DNA of 7,475 bases from Desulfuromonadaceae bacterium (GCA_028686145.1 JAQUCQ010000162.1:1-7475); one strand, 5' to 3'. Positions 1 to 6,046 are shown, counted from the first letter of the stretch. Notes: generated by a model from the letters alone, not told the origin. A program made the numbers and translations.

Positions 1-1
1 T

Positions 2-1126
2 TTTGTAAAATTAAAGGACATGACCCAAAAAATTCTGGAAAGTTCAGCGTTAATCAGGAAAGTCCGGTATGCCTCAAATCCCGACCAATTACAGGAAAAG
101 GATGGCGATGCGGATATAATGATCGGTTCTTCTCCTGAAATGTTTGAAATATGGAAGATGGTGGGGAAAATTGCTGATTCGGACGCGTCGGTCCTCATTC
201 AGGGGGAAAGCGGAACAGGAAAGGAGCTGTTGGCAAAGGCGATCTATAACAATTCCGGACGGAAAAACAAGCCGTTTCTGGCCGTAAACTGCGCGGCAAT
301 ACCCGATAATCTTATTGAAAGCGAGTTGTTCGGTCACGAAAAAGGGGCGTTTACGGATGCTTACTCCAGAAGGATCGGCAAATTTGAGCAGTGTAACGGC
401 GGGACGATGTTCCTGGATGAAATAGGGGAAATGAGTCTGGCAAGTCAAGGGAAACTGTTGCGCGTGCTGGAAGGGCAAGAGTTTGAAAGGGTGGGCGGGA
501 ACGAGACGATCAAGGTAGATGTGCGTATTATTGCGGCTACTAACCGGAGTCTGGTTGGCGCAGTGAAAGAGAAAAAATTCAGAGTAGACCTTTTTTACCG
601 GCTAAAAGTTGTCTATTTTTATCTCCCGAACCTACACGAAAGGCGTGAAGATATACCTGTCCTCGTCGATCTTTTTATTAGACAATTTTCGAAAATTCAC
701 GGGAAGAAGGTTAAGGGGATATCTTCCGAATCGCTTGATCTCCTCATGGCTCATCCCTGGGAAGGCAATATCCGAGAGCTGAAAAACGCTATAAATACAA
801 TGATCATCATGTGCAAAGAAGATGTCATCACGCCCGAAGACATCGAAACGGGTATTGAAATAAAAAAAATGGGTACGAAGACAGTTCCTCAAATAAGGGG
901 AGAGGACATCCACTCGATGTTCACGCAGATTTTTGAGCCGGTTTTCGATAAGATCTGTCTCAGATACAAGGGGACTATCTATGACCAGGTTACAATAGGA
1001 ATGGAAATGGCCCTTATCGGCATGGCTTTGCAAAAAAATGATAATAACAAGGTTCTTACCGCAAAGATTCTCGGCATCAGTCGGAACACATTACGAGAGA
1101 GAATCGAACGCTATAATCTGGCATAA
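2..1126 (+). CDS. sigma-54-dependent transcriptional activator (NtrC-type AAA+), 5' end outside window
   Basis: Bacterial enhancer-binding protein that uses ATP hydrolysis to open sigma-54 promoters. Residues are counted from the Met codon at 20. The Walker A motif GESGTGKE is at 62-69, and the sigma-54 contact loop is at 109-114 but reads GAFTDA. Walker B (MFLDE) is at 130-134, the arginine-finger segment FRVDLFYRL at 187-195 and sensor II (WEGNIREL) at 247-254. A Fis-type helix-turn-helix (about 340-366, TAKILGISRNTLRERIERY) forms the C-terminus. The frame is open to the window edge. The GGA before the Met at 20 is only one base away, too close for a ribosome site, so the real start and probably a receiver or other sensory domain lie upstream; the first about 17 residues resemble the last receiver helix. 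It converges on the cytochrome gene. Its own targets are unknown, but the cytochrome promoter is a candidate. Confidence 0.93.
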   Translation, partial: FVKLKDMTQKILESSALIRKVRYASNPDQLQEKDGDADIMIGSSPEMFEIWKMVGKIADSDASVLIQGESGTGKELLAKAIYNNSGRKNKPFLAVNCAAIPDNLIESELFGHEKGAFTDAYSRRIGKFEQCNGGTMFLDEIGEMSLASQGKLLRVLEGQEFERVGGNETIKVDVRIIAATNRSLVGAVKEKKFRVDLFYRLKVVYFYLPNLHERREDIPVLVDLFIRQFSKIHGKKVKGISSESLDLLMAHPWEGNIRELKNAINTMIIMCKEDVITPEDIETGIEIKKMGTKTVPQIRGEDIHSMFTQIFEPVFDKICLRYKGTIYDQVTIGMEMALIGMALQKNDNNKVLTAKILGISRNTLRERIERYNLA

Positions 1127-1127
1127 G

Positions 1128-1185
1128 GACGTTGGATTTATATTGTTCAATCGTTAATTGGAGCAGTAAAACGTCTTGTTTTTTT
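1128..1185 (+). terminator. possible weak intrinsic terminator after the activator gene
   Basis: GACGTT (1128-1133) and AACGTC (1170-1175) are perfect complements. Between them lies a small hairpin of about 1147-1161 (TTCAAT, loop CGTTA, ATTGGA, one G-U pair). A T-rich run follows at 1176-1185. The outer loop is long and the stem is short, so this is a weak candidate. It lies between two convergent genes, where a terminator would be expected, and its T tract reaches the stop codon of the cytochrome gene on the other strand. Confidence 0.25.
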
Positions 1186-1834
1186 ATTTGTTATGACAGT
1201 TCAGGCACAGCGCACTACCGAAATTGCTCATTACCAAGTGGTCTTTTTTCGGATTCAGCGGATCATGACATGTCAGGCATCCAACTCTGCCATTCACAAA
1301 AATCATTTTTGAATTAATGGGGTTTGCTGGTTTGTAACTAAGGGGATCCCTGGCAGAGTAAGCGGTATAATTCATACCGATCGGATGCTCCTTCGATACG
1401 TTATAATGACTTGTTTTATTGCCGGGGCTGTTCCTGTAATTAACAATAACATCTCTTGAAATATCGCCGTCGTGGCAACCCAGACAACTTTTGCTCAAAT
1501 AATCCACGTTGTCATTCTGATTGGAAGAAGAGCTTGATGTGCCGAAGAATATGCTTGGATACGTTATATCGTCTGATGCATCGGTCTGAACATTATTGTC
1601 GGAAGTTGTGTTGTATGCCAACTGTTTGCTGCCTTCTTTTACTAACAAAGATACGTATTGTTCTCTCATGGGAGAACTTTGTAATTGTTTTGAAAATAAG
1701 CATGTTCCATCCGTTCCAGCATATGCATTGCCTACCATCGGGTTTGCCGACATGAAAATGCAAGCTCCTGACACAACGGCAATGATGTTTTTCAAAATGT
1801 TTGATTTATATGTTGGTGTGATAATGCTTTTCAT
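1184..1834 (-). CDS. secreted triheme c-type cytochrome
   Basis: A 216-residue exported cytochrome, probably periplasmic electron transfer. The N-terminus has a basic stretch (MKSIITPTYKSNILK), a hydrophobic core at about 17-30 and an AYA/G signal-peptidase site near 39. Haem-binding CXXCH motifs are CLGCH (117-121), CLTCH (186-190) and CLNCH (210-214, three residues from the end). The only other histidines are H143, H150 (in EHPIG) and H199, exactly one possible distal ligand per haem. The pattern CLxCHDG, HPxG, GxVxCxxCHDPxN, GSALCLxCHNK is familiar from Geobacter-type cytochromes. Residues 40-115 have no haem motif and contain a run of five serines (100-104). The frame stays open to 2023, but the ATG at 1834 is chosen because it is preceded by AGAGGTGG at good spacing and begins the signal peptide. 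Redox partners are unknown. Confidence 0.88.
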   Translation of the reverse strand: MKSIITPTYKSNILKNIIAVVSGACIFMSANPMVGNAYAGTDGTCLFSKQLQSSPMREQYVSLLVKEGSKQLAYNTTSDNNVQTDASDDITYPSIFFGTSSSSSNQNDNVDYLSKSCLGCHDGDISRDVIVNYRNSPGNKTSHYNVSKEHPIGMNYTAYSARDPLSYKPANPINSKMIFVNGRVGCLTCHDPLNPKKDHLVMSNFGSALCLNCHNK

Positions 1835-1870
1835 GGTCCACCTCTTTGTTCCGCATTTTACTAAGAGCAT

Positions 1871-1886
1871 TACACGGAGCATGCCA
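1871..1886 (-). promoter_or_regulatory. candidate sigma-54 (-24/-12) promoter of the cytochrome gene
   Basis: Read on the - strand, TGGCATG (1886-1880), four bases, then GTGTA (1875-1871). Against the family consensus TGGCACG-N4-TTGCA this is 6 of 7 in the -24 box and 3 of 5 in the -12 box. The essential GG is present, but the -12 GC reads GT, which weakens the call. The implied start of transcription near 1861 would leave a leader of about 27 bases that contains the ribosome site. The neighbouring gene encodes a sigma-54 activator, which fits but does not prove the assignment. Confidence 0.35.
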
Positions 1887-1894
1887 GGCCCCAA

Positions 1895-1926
1895 AAACAG
1901 GTTTTGATGTTTATAACTACCTGTTT
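1895..1926. repeat. 8+8 bp perfect inverted repeat upstream of the cytochrome promoter
   Basis: AAACAGGT (1895-1902) and ACCTGTTT (1919-1926) are exact reverse complements separated by 16 bases, so the arm centres are 24 bp apart. The element starts 8 bases upstream of the putative -24 box of the cytochrome gene. Two-fold symmetric sites of this kind commonly bind dimeric regulators. The same core (ACAGG or CCTGT) recurs at 1961-1965, 1997-2001 and 2036-2040. A function as operator or activator site is inference. It is not a terminator, since no T run follows on either strand. Confidence 0.45.
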
Positions 1927-2163
1927 GTAATCGTAAAATAGGAATTAGTGCGTGACGATACCTGTGAGGATACATCGCTGGGTGGTCAAGAGTTGAACAG
2001 GCATTTAAGGGGATTCTCTGCAAGCCCAGAGCTGGCCTGTATGAAGGAATTTGGGCAGAAAAAGGACGTGTTCAAAAGTTGACCATGTGGGGTGAGGCGC
2101 AGAGCTTTCCTGGATGAAAAATTATAAATAGGCAGTTAATTTATTGACGCGTCTGAACAAACT

Positions 2164-2177
2164 GGGATAGCTATCCC
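2164..2177. promoter_or_regulatory. perfect 14-bp palindrome in the nuoM leader, possible operator
   Basis: GGGATAGCTATCCC is fully self-complementary with no spacer. ACAA (2157-2160) and TTGT (2178-2181) can extend the pairing across a three-base bulge on the left. It lies 67 bases before the nuoM start and 14 bases after a TTGACG box (2144-2149), where a repressor could block transcription of nuoM-nuoN. As RNA it would form only a five-base-pair stem with an AGCT loop and no following T run, so an operator is more likely than a terminator. I do not recognise the binding protein. Confidence 0.35.
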
Positions 2178-2191
2178 TTGTGTGGAATTGG

Positions 2192-2248
2192 ATGTACGCA
2201 CCTTACCTCCTTGATCTCTTCCATACAGATTCCGAAAGGTATGTATGA
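2192..2248 (+). other. possible 18-codon leader reading frame overlapping the nuoM start
   Basis: ATG at 2192 opens 18 codons (MYAPYLLDLFHTDSERYV) that end in TGA at 2246-2248. That stop overlaps the nuoM ATG in an ATGA arrangement, the same kind of overlap seen between nuoM and nuoN. GTGGA at 2182-2186 is a weak ribosome site for it. It could be a coupling leader or chance. The peptide does not look like the hydrophobic end of NuoL. nuoM has its own ribosome site inside this frame, so it does not need the leader. Confidence 0.18.
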
Positions 2249-3738
2249 TTGCTAACTATCCGCTTCTGACAACTCTGATATTTCTTCCCTTGGCCGGCTG
2301 CTTGCTGCTCCTGGCGCTCTGGAACCGCGCAGTTTTTGCCCGGACGGCCGCCTTCGGGGTTGCTGTGGTCGAATTGGCCCTGACGGGGTGGCTGTATGCG
2401 TCGTGGCAGGGTTTGGCTGGGGGGGCGACGGTCGTGCCCGGTTATCTGCTGCTGGAAGATGCCCCGTGGATACCCTCATTCGGCATTCGCTATTCTCTCG
2501 GGCTGGACGGCATTTCTCTCCTGATGGTCATGCTGACCGCGTTTACCTTCTGCGTGGCACTGGCTGTGTCATGGAATGCCATCAAGGAGCGGGCGGTCTT
2601 GTTTCTGACGCTGATGCTGGTGATGGAGTCCGGCATCATGGGCGTTTTTCTCGCCCTCGATCTGGCGTTGTTCTACCTCTTTTGGGAGATCATGCTGATT
2701 CCGATGTTCTTCCTGATCGGGGTATGGGGGCACGGGCGCAGAATTTATTCGACGATCAAGTTCTTTCTCTTCACCATGTTCGGCTCGCTGCTGATGCTGC
2801 TGGCGATCATCGCCTTGCATCTGCTCTATGCCCGGCAGAGCGGGGTTGCTACCTTCAGCCTGCACGAGCTGCTGCACACCCAGCTCCCCTTAGATACACA
2901 ACTCTGGCTGTTTGCCGCCTTCTTTCTGGCATTTGCGATCAAATTTCCACTTTTCCCGCTCCATACCTGGCTTCCAGACGCCCATACCGACGCTCCCACC
3001 GCCGGCAGCGTGGTTTTGGCCGGACTGCTGCTTAAAACCGGCAGCTATGGTCTGATCCGCTTTGGTTATCCGCTCTTTCCGCTGGCGGCTCATGCATTTA
3101 CCCCGCTGTTCTACACGCTCGCACTGCTCGGAATTTTCTATGCGTCGTTGATCGCCTTTGCCCAGGAAGACATGAAACGACTGGTCGCCTACTCCAGTAT
3201 CGGGCATATGGGGTATGTCGCGATAGGAATAGCGGCGTGGAATCCGGTGGCGCTCTCCGGCTCGATTTTGCAGATGGCTAACCATGCTGTGACTACCGGG
3301 GCGCTGTTCTGTCTGATCGGGATGTTGGATGAACGGGCCCATACCCGTGACATCGCCGCTTTTGGCGGCTTATGGGGGAAAATTCCGCTCTGGTCGTTCT
3401 TTATCTTGATCTTCTCACTGGCTTCTCTGGGGCTGCCGGGCTTGAACAGCTTCGTCGGCGAATTTCTGATTCTGGCCGGAACCATCAAGACGGCACCAAT
3501 GGTCGTGGTGCTCTCTTTTGTCGGTATTATTCTGCCGCTGATCTACATGGTGCGGCTGCTGCAGGAAGTCGTGTTTCAAAAGGAACGCCAGCCGCTGGTG
3601 ATGAGCGACCTTGACCTGCGCGAGATTACGATCCTTGCGGCGCTTCTGCTGCTGAATATCTGGGTCGGAGTTCATCCGGCGCCGCTCCTTGATATGATTC
3701 ACCTGCCGGTGCAATTATTGACTGGGGGGGCGTCATGA
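2245..3738 (+). CDS. nuoM: NADH-quinone oxidoreductase subunit M
   Basis: Membrane antiporter-like subunit of respiratory complex I, one of the three that translocate protons while NADH (or another donor) reduces the quinone pool. The 497 residues are typical for NuoM and are hydrophobic throughout, consistent with about 14 membrane helices. Visible proton-path residues are E148 in FYLFWEIMLIP, K233 in AIKFPLFPLHTWLPDAH, K264 in LLLKTGSYGLIRF and E406 in NSFVGEF; these correspond to the conserved Glu-Lys-Lys-Glu set of the family. The EDMKRLVAYSSIGHMGYV segment (308-325) is also characteristic. The start at 2245 is preceded by AAAGG (2235-2239) at good spacing; an ATG at 2241 is in another frame and stops after four codons. 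The gene overlaps nuoN by four bases. The usual upstream neighbour nuoL is missing here, which is unusual. Confidence 0.97.
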   Translation: MIANYPLLTTLIFLPLAGCLLLLALWNRAVFARTAAFGVAVVELALTGWLYASWQGLAGGATVVPGYLLLEDAPWIPSFGIRYSLGLDGISLLMVMLTAFTFCVALAVSWNAIKERAVLFLTLMLVMESGIMGVFLALDLALFYLFWEIMLIPMFFLIGVWGHGRRIYSTIKFFLFTMFGSLLMLLAIIALHLLYARQSGVATFSLHELLHTQLPLDTQLWLFAAFFLAFAIKFPLFPLHTWLPDAHTDAPTAGSVVLAGLLLKTGSYGLIRFGYPLFPLAAHAFTPLFYTLALLGIFYASLIAFAQEDMKRLVAYSSIGHMGYVAIGIAAWNPVALSGSILQMANHAVTTGALFCLIGMLDERAHTRDIAAFGGLWGKIPLWSFFILIFSLASLGLPGLNSFVGEFLILAGTIKTAPMVVVLSFVGIILPLIYMVRLLQEVVFQKERQPLVMSDLDLREITILAALLLLNIWVGVHPAPLLDMIHLPVQLLTGGAS

Positions 3739-5141
3739 CTTCCGGCGATCTGATGGCATTGATGCCGATTTTAATCCTGGTTTCCGGGAGTGTGCTCTGT
3801 CTTCTTGTTGGAGCGGTCAAGCCGGGAAGGTATCTGTACACAGCTGCTATAGTGGTTGTGTCAGCGGCTTTTCTCTGGAGTTGTGCCGTGCCGGACGCAG
3901 CGATCCTGCCGGGACTTTCGGTTACCCCTTTTTCACGATTCAGCGCTGCCTTTCTCTACGGAACCGGGATTATTTCCCTGCTGCTGTCTCTCTCCTATAA
4001 CAGCCGCTGTGGCATTGCCGGTGAAGAATACCCGGCTACTATTCTCTTTGCACTGGCCGGAATGGGCGTCACATGTGCTGCAACTGACCTGCTGATGTTG
4101 TTTCTCGGACTCGAGGCGTTCACGTTTGCCTTCTACATCCTTGTCGCCATCAAGCGTGGTTCTGCAGGGGGTGGTGAAGCCGGGTTGAAGTACCTGTTGA
4201 ACGGCACTTTGTCGGCGGCGATTCTGGCAATGGGGATAGCGCTGGTCTATGCTGCACGGGGAACGATCAAACTGACTGAACTGGTTTCAACAGGCGGGGG
4301 CGCTCCCGAACCGCTCTTTTTGGTTGGTGGGTGCCTGATACTGATGGGAATGGCGTTCAAGCTCTCGCTGGTACCGGCACACCTTTGGACGGCGGATGTG
4401 TACCAGGGCGCTCCGGCTCCGGTGACAGCTCTGCTTTCTACCTCATCCAAAGGAGCTTCACTGGCGGCGCTACTGCTCCTGGTGCCGCTCTTCGGCACAT
4501 GGCATGGCCTGCATGACATCCTCTGGTTGCTGGCGTTGTCCAACCTGCTGGCAGGTAATCTGGCGGCGCTGGCACAGAAAAACCTCAAGCGTATGCTTGC
4601 CTGGTCGTCGGTGGGGCAGATGGGATATGTTGCATTGGCGTTGGTCGCAGCTCATGCTGGGGGAGCCCGGGCGGCAGCTTTTTATCTGGTGGTCTATGCA
4701 ACAGCCGGAATGGCCGCCTTCGGAGTGGTTTCCGTTATTTCGGATGAAGATGGTTTCGATGCAATTGAGGCATATCGGGGATTGGGTTATCGTAATCCGC
4801 TGGCCGGTGCGGTGCTGGCTGTAGCCATGTTTTCGCTGGCAGGGATACCGCCGGCAGCAGGTTTCATGGGTAAGTTTGCCGTTTTTGCCGCCGCGCTGAG
4901 GGGCGGGGAGTTTGGCCTGGCGCTGGTCGGTATGCTTTCCGCTCTGGTGGCTGTTTTTTTCTACCTTCGGGTCGTGGTTGTCATGTATATGAAATCGTCA
5001 GATGCGCCGCTAGTGGTAGTACCCGTACGCAGGTTGAATATTGTTGAAGCTGCCGCGCTGCTCATACCGGCATTTGTCCTGGTGCTGCTCGGTGTTTATC
5101 CCCAGCCGCTCTTGGAGCTGCTGGAAAAAATTATTATCTGA
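3735..5141 (+). CDS. nuoN: NADH-quinone oxidoreductase subunit N
   Basis: Proton-pumping membrane subunit of complex I, at 468 residues close to the usual length. Typical motifs are E127 in LFLGLEAFTFAFYIL, the GLKYLLNG segment (150-157), K209 in MAFKLSLVPAHLWTADVYQG, K239 in STSSKGAS, NLKRMLAWSSVGQMGYV (283-299) and K380 in AAGFMGKF. These match the conserved Glu and Lys residues of the proton path known for NuoN, including the AHLWTxDVYxGAPxPVTA signature that separates NuoN from NuoM. The start overlaps the nuoM stop as ATGA, so translation is probably coupled; the run of seven G at 3724-3730 is the only ribosome-site-like sequence. Translation ends in three consecutive in-frame stops (TGA TAG TAG, 5139-5147). 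The gene closes the nuoMN unit and converges on mqnD. Confidence 0.97.
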   Translation: MTSGDLMALMPILILVSGSVLCLLVGAVKPGRYLYTAAIVVVSAAFLWSCAVPDAAILPGLSVTPFSRFSAAFLYGTGIISLLLSLSYNSRCGIAGEEYPATILFALAGMGVTCAATDLLMLFLGLEAFTFAFYILVAIKRGSAGGGEAGLKYLLNGTLSAAILAMGIALVYAARGTIKLTELVSTGGGAPEPLFLVGGCLILMGMAFKLSLVPAHLWTADVYQGAPAPVTALLSTSSKGASLAALLLLVPLFGTWHGLHDILWLLALSNLLAGNLAALAQKNLKRMLAWSSVGQMGYVALALVAAHAGGARAAAFYLVVYATAGMAAFGVVSVISDEDGFDAIEAYRGLGYRNPLAGAVLAVAMFSLAGIPPAAGFMGKFAVFAAALRGGEFGLALVGMLSALVAVFFYLRVVVVMYMKSSDAPLVVVPVRRLNIVEAAALLIPAFVLVLLGVYPQPLLELLEKIII

Positions 5142-5147
5142 TAGTAG

Positions 5148-5162
5148 GACTGCTCTACAGTC
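5148..5162. terminator. small hairpin between convergent nuoN and mqnD, possible transcription end signal
   Basis: GACTG (5148-5152), loop CTCTA and CAGTC (5158-5162) form a perfect five-base-pair hairpin in the 39-base gap between the two convergent stop codons. On the + strand no T run follows. On the - strand a T-rich stretch with six T (complement of 5125-5130) comes about 17 bases later, too far for a standard intrinsic terminator. The position fits a shared end signal, but the structure is weak. Confidence 0.25.
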
Positions 5163-5180
5163 GTCCCGGCCATAGCCCTT

Positions 5181-6014
5181 CTAAATGAAGAGCGGTACCT
5201 CTGATGGCGGGACGATCCCCGCTTGTTCGGCACGCGACAGCAGGCAGGAAATGGCGCGGAGACCCTCATCTCCCAGATCGGTAGAAAAATCGTTGACGTA
5301 CAGGCCGATGTGGGAGGCGCACACCTCCGGACTCATCTCCTGGGCATGCTCGCCGATATAACGGGCCGCTTCATCCGGGTTGGCACGGGCATAGTCAACT
5401 CCAGCCCGCAAGGCGCGCTCAACTGCGGCGATCGTTTCCGTCCCCAGCGTACGGCGCGCCACAATGCCGCCGAGCGGAATTGGCAGTCCGGTTTCTTCTT
5501 CCCACCATTCTCCCAGATCGAGCAGTTTGTGCAAACCAAATCCTTGGTAAGTGAAGCGCGATTCGTGAATGATCAGCCCGGCATCAACATTGCCGCTCAA
5601 TACAGCATCCATGATCTCGTTGAAGGGCATGATAATAAAATTTTCCAGGGACGGGTCAAACAACTGCAATAGCAGCAGTGCCGTTGTGTAGCGCCCCGGG
5701 ACGGCAATGGTCTTGCCGTGCAGGTCTGCCGGGTCAAGTGCTTCAGCAGCGACCAGCAGTGGCCCGCAGCCGCGCCCCAAGGCACTGCCGGAGCGGAGCA
5801 GTGCGTACTGCTCCCGGATGTGTCCAAAGGCGTGGTAGGAAACTTTGCTGACATCCAGTTCACCTTTGAGTGCCAGTTGGTTGAGTGTTTCCACATCCTC
5901 CAGCTGTTCCCGGTAGAGAAGTCCGCCCGTATCAACCAGACCGTGCACGAGTGGATAGAACATGAAAGTATCGTTGGGACAGGGGGAAAAACCGAGGGTA
6001 AGCTCTTTGGTCAT
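5181..6014 (-). CDS. mqnD: 1,4-dihydroxy-6-naphthoate synthase (futalosine menaquinone pathway)
   Basis: Converts cyclic dehypoxanthinyl futalosine to 1,4-dihydroxy-6-naphthoate, a cytoplasmic step of the futalosine route to menaquinone. The 277 residues have the MqnD layout: the N-terminal LGFSPCPNDTFMFYPL signature (7-22), SKVSYHAFGH (56-65), the RGCGPLLVA strand (81-89), KTIAVPGRYTTA (101-112) and LIIHESRFTYQGFG (147-160). H150 in the last is the likely catalytic His of the family, and LPIPLGGIVARR (177-188) follows. The protein has the two-lobed periplasmic-binding-protein fold of the family but no signal peptide. The frame is open to 6047, but the ATG at 6014 is preceded by GGAG at seven bases and begins at the usual family start. 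It is the last gene of the - strand cluster, 32 bases after dtd. Menaquinone would be the electron acceptor for the complex I encoded next door. Confidence 0.95.
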   Translation of the reverse strand: MTKELTLGFSPCPNDTFMFYPLVHGLVDTGGLLYREQLEDVETLNQLALKGELDVSKVSYHAFGHIREQYALLRSGSALGRGCGPLLVAAEALDPADLHGKTIAVPGRYTTALLLLQLFDPSLENFIIMPFNEIMDAVLSGNVDAGLIIHESRFTYQGFGLHKLLDLGEWWEEETGLPIPLGGIVARRTLGTETIAAVERALRAGVDYARANPDEAARYIGEHAQEMSPEVCASHIGLYVNDFSTDLGDEGLRAISCLLSRAEQAGIVPPSEVPLFI

Positions 6015-6046
6015 ACGTATCTCCGTATCACTGCTGAATGTAAACA

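Larger units (their letters stand above)
1835..2244. other. intergenic region between divergent cytochrome gene and nuoM; no recognised gene
   Basis: This stretch of about 410 bases separates two divergently read genes. The cytochrome side (1835-1926) holds its ribosome site, the sigma-54-like element and an inverted repeat. The middle (1948-2082) has a 44-codon + strand reading frame that starts GTG after AGGA and matches nothing I know. It also has nested complementary arms: ACAGGC (1997-2002) with GCCTGT (2035-2040), and inside them CTCTG (2016-2020) with CAGAG (2027-2031). The nuoM side (2144-2244) has a TTGACG box without a good -10, a 14-bp palindrome and the nuoM ribosome site. The - strand frame also stays open through 1835-2023, but that part has no family resemblance. 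The region lies near the change from lower to higher G+C. I see no C-terminus of nuoL and no insertion-sequence ends. Confidence 0.6.

Noticed and set aside
89..478. 129-codon - strand frame opposite the activator gene
   Set aside because: Antisense of conserved AAA+ motifs; no features of its own.
1835..2023. N-terminal extension of the cytochrome frame to 2023
   Set aside because: The added 63 residues precede a normal signal peptide and are unlike any leader; the ATG at 1834 has a strong ribosome site.
1835..2244. GEMM (cyclic dinucleotide) riboswitch upstream of the cytochrome or nuoM
   Set aside because: Such riboswitches are common before Geobacter cytochromes, but the conserved GEMM core strings are absent on both strands.
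1948..2244. Group II intron starting at GTGCG
   Set aside because: Only the first five bases fit; no domain V sequence, no reverse transcriptase and too little space before nuoM. At most a fragment.
2388..3035. 215-codon frame inside nuoM in another + frame
   Set aside because: A shadow of nuoM; arginine- and alanine-rich with no membrane pattern or recognised motif.
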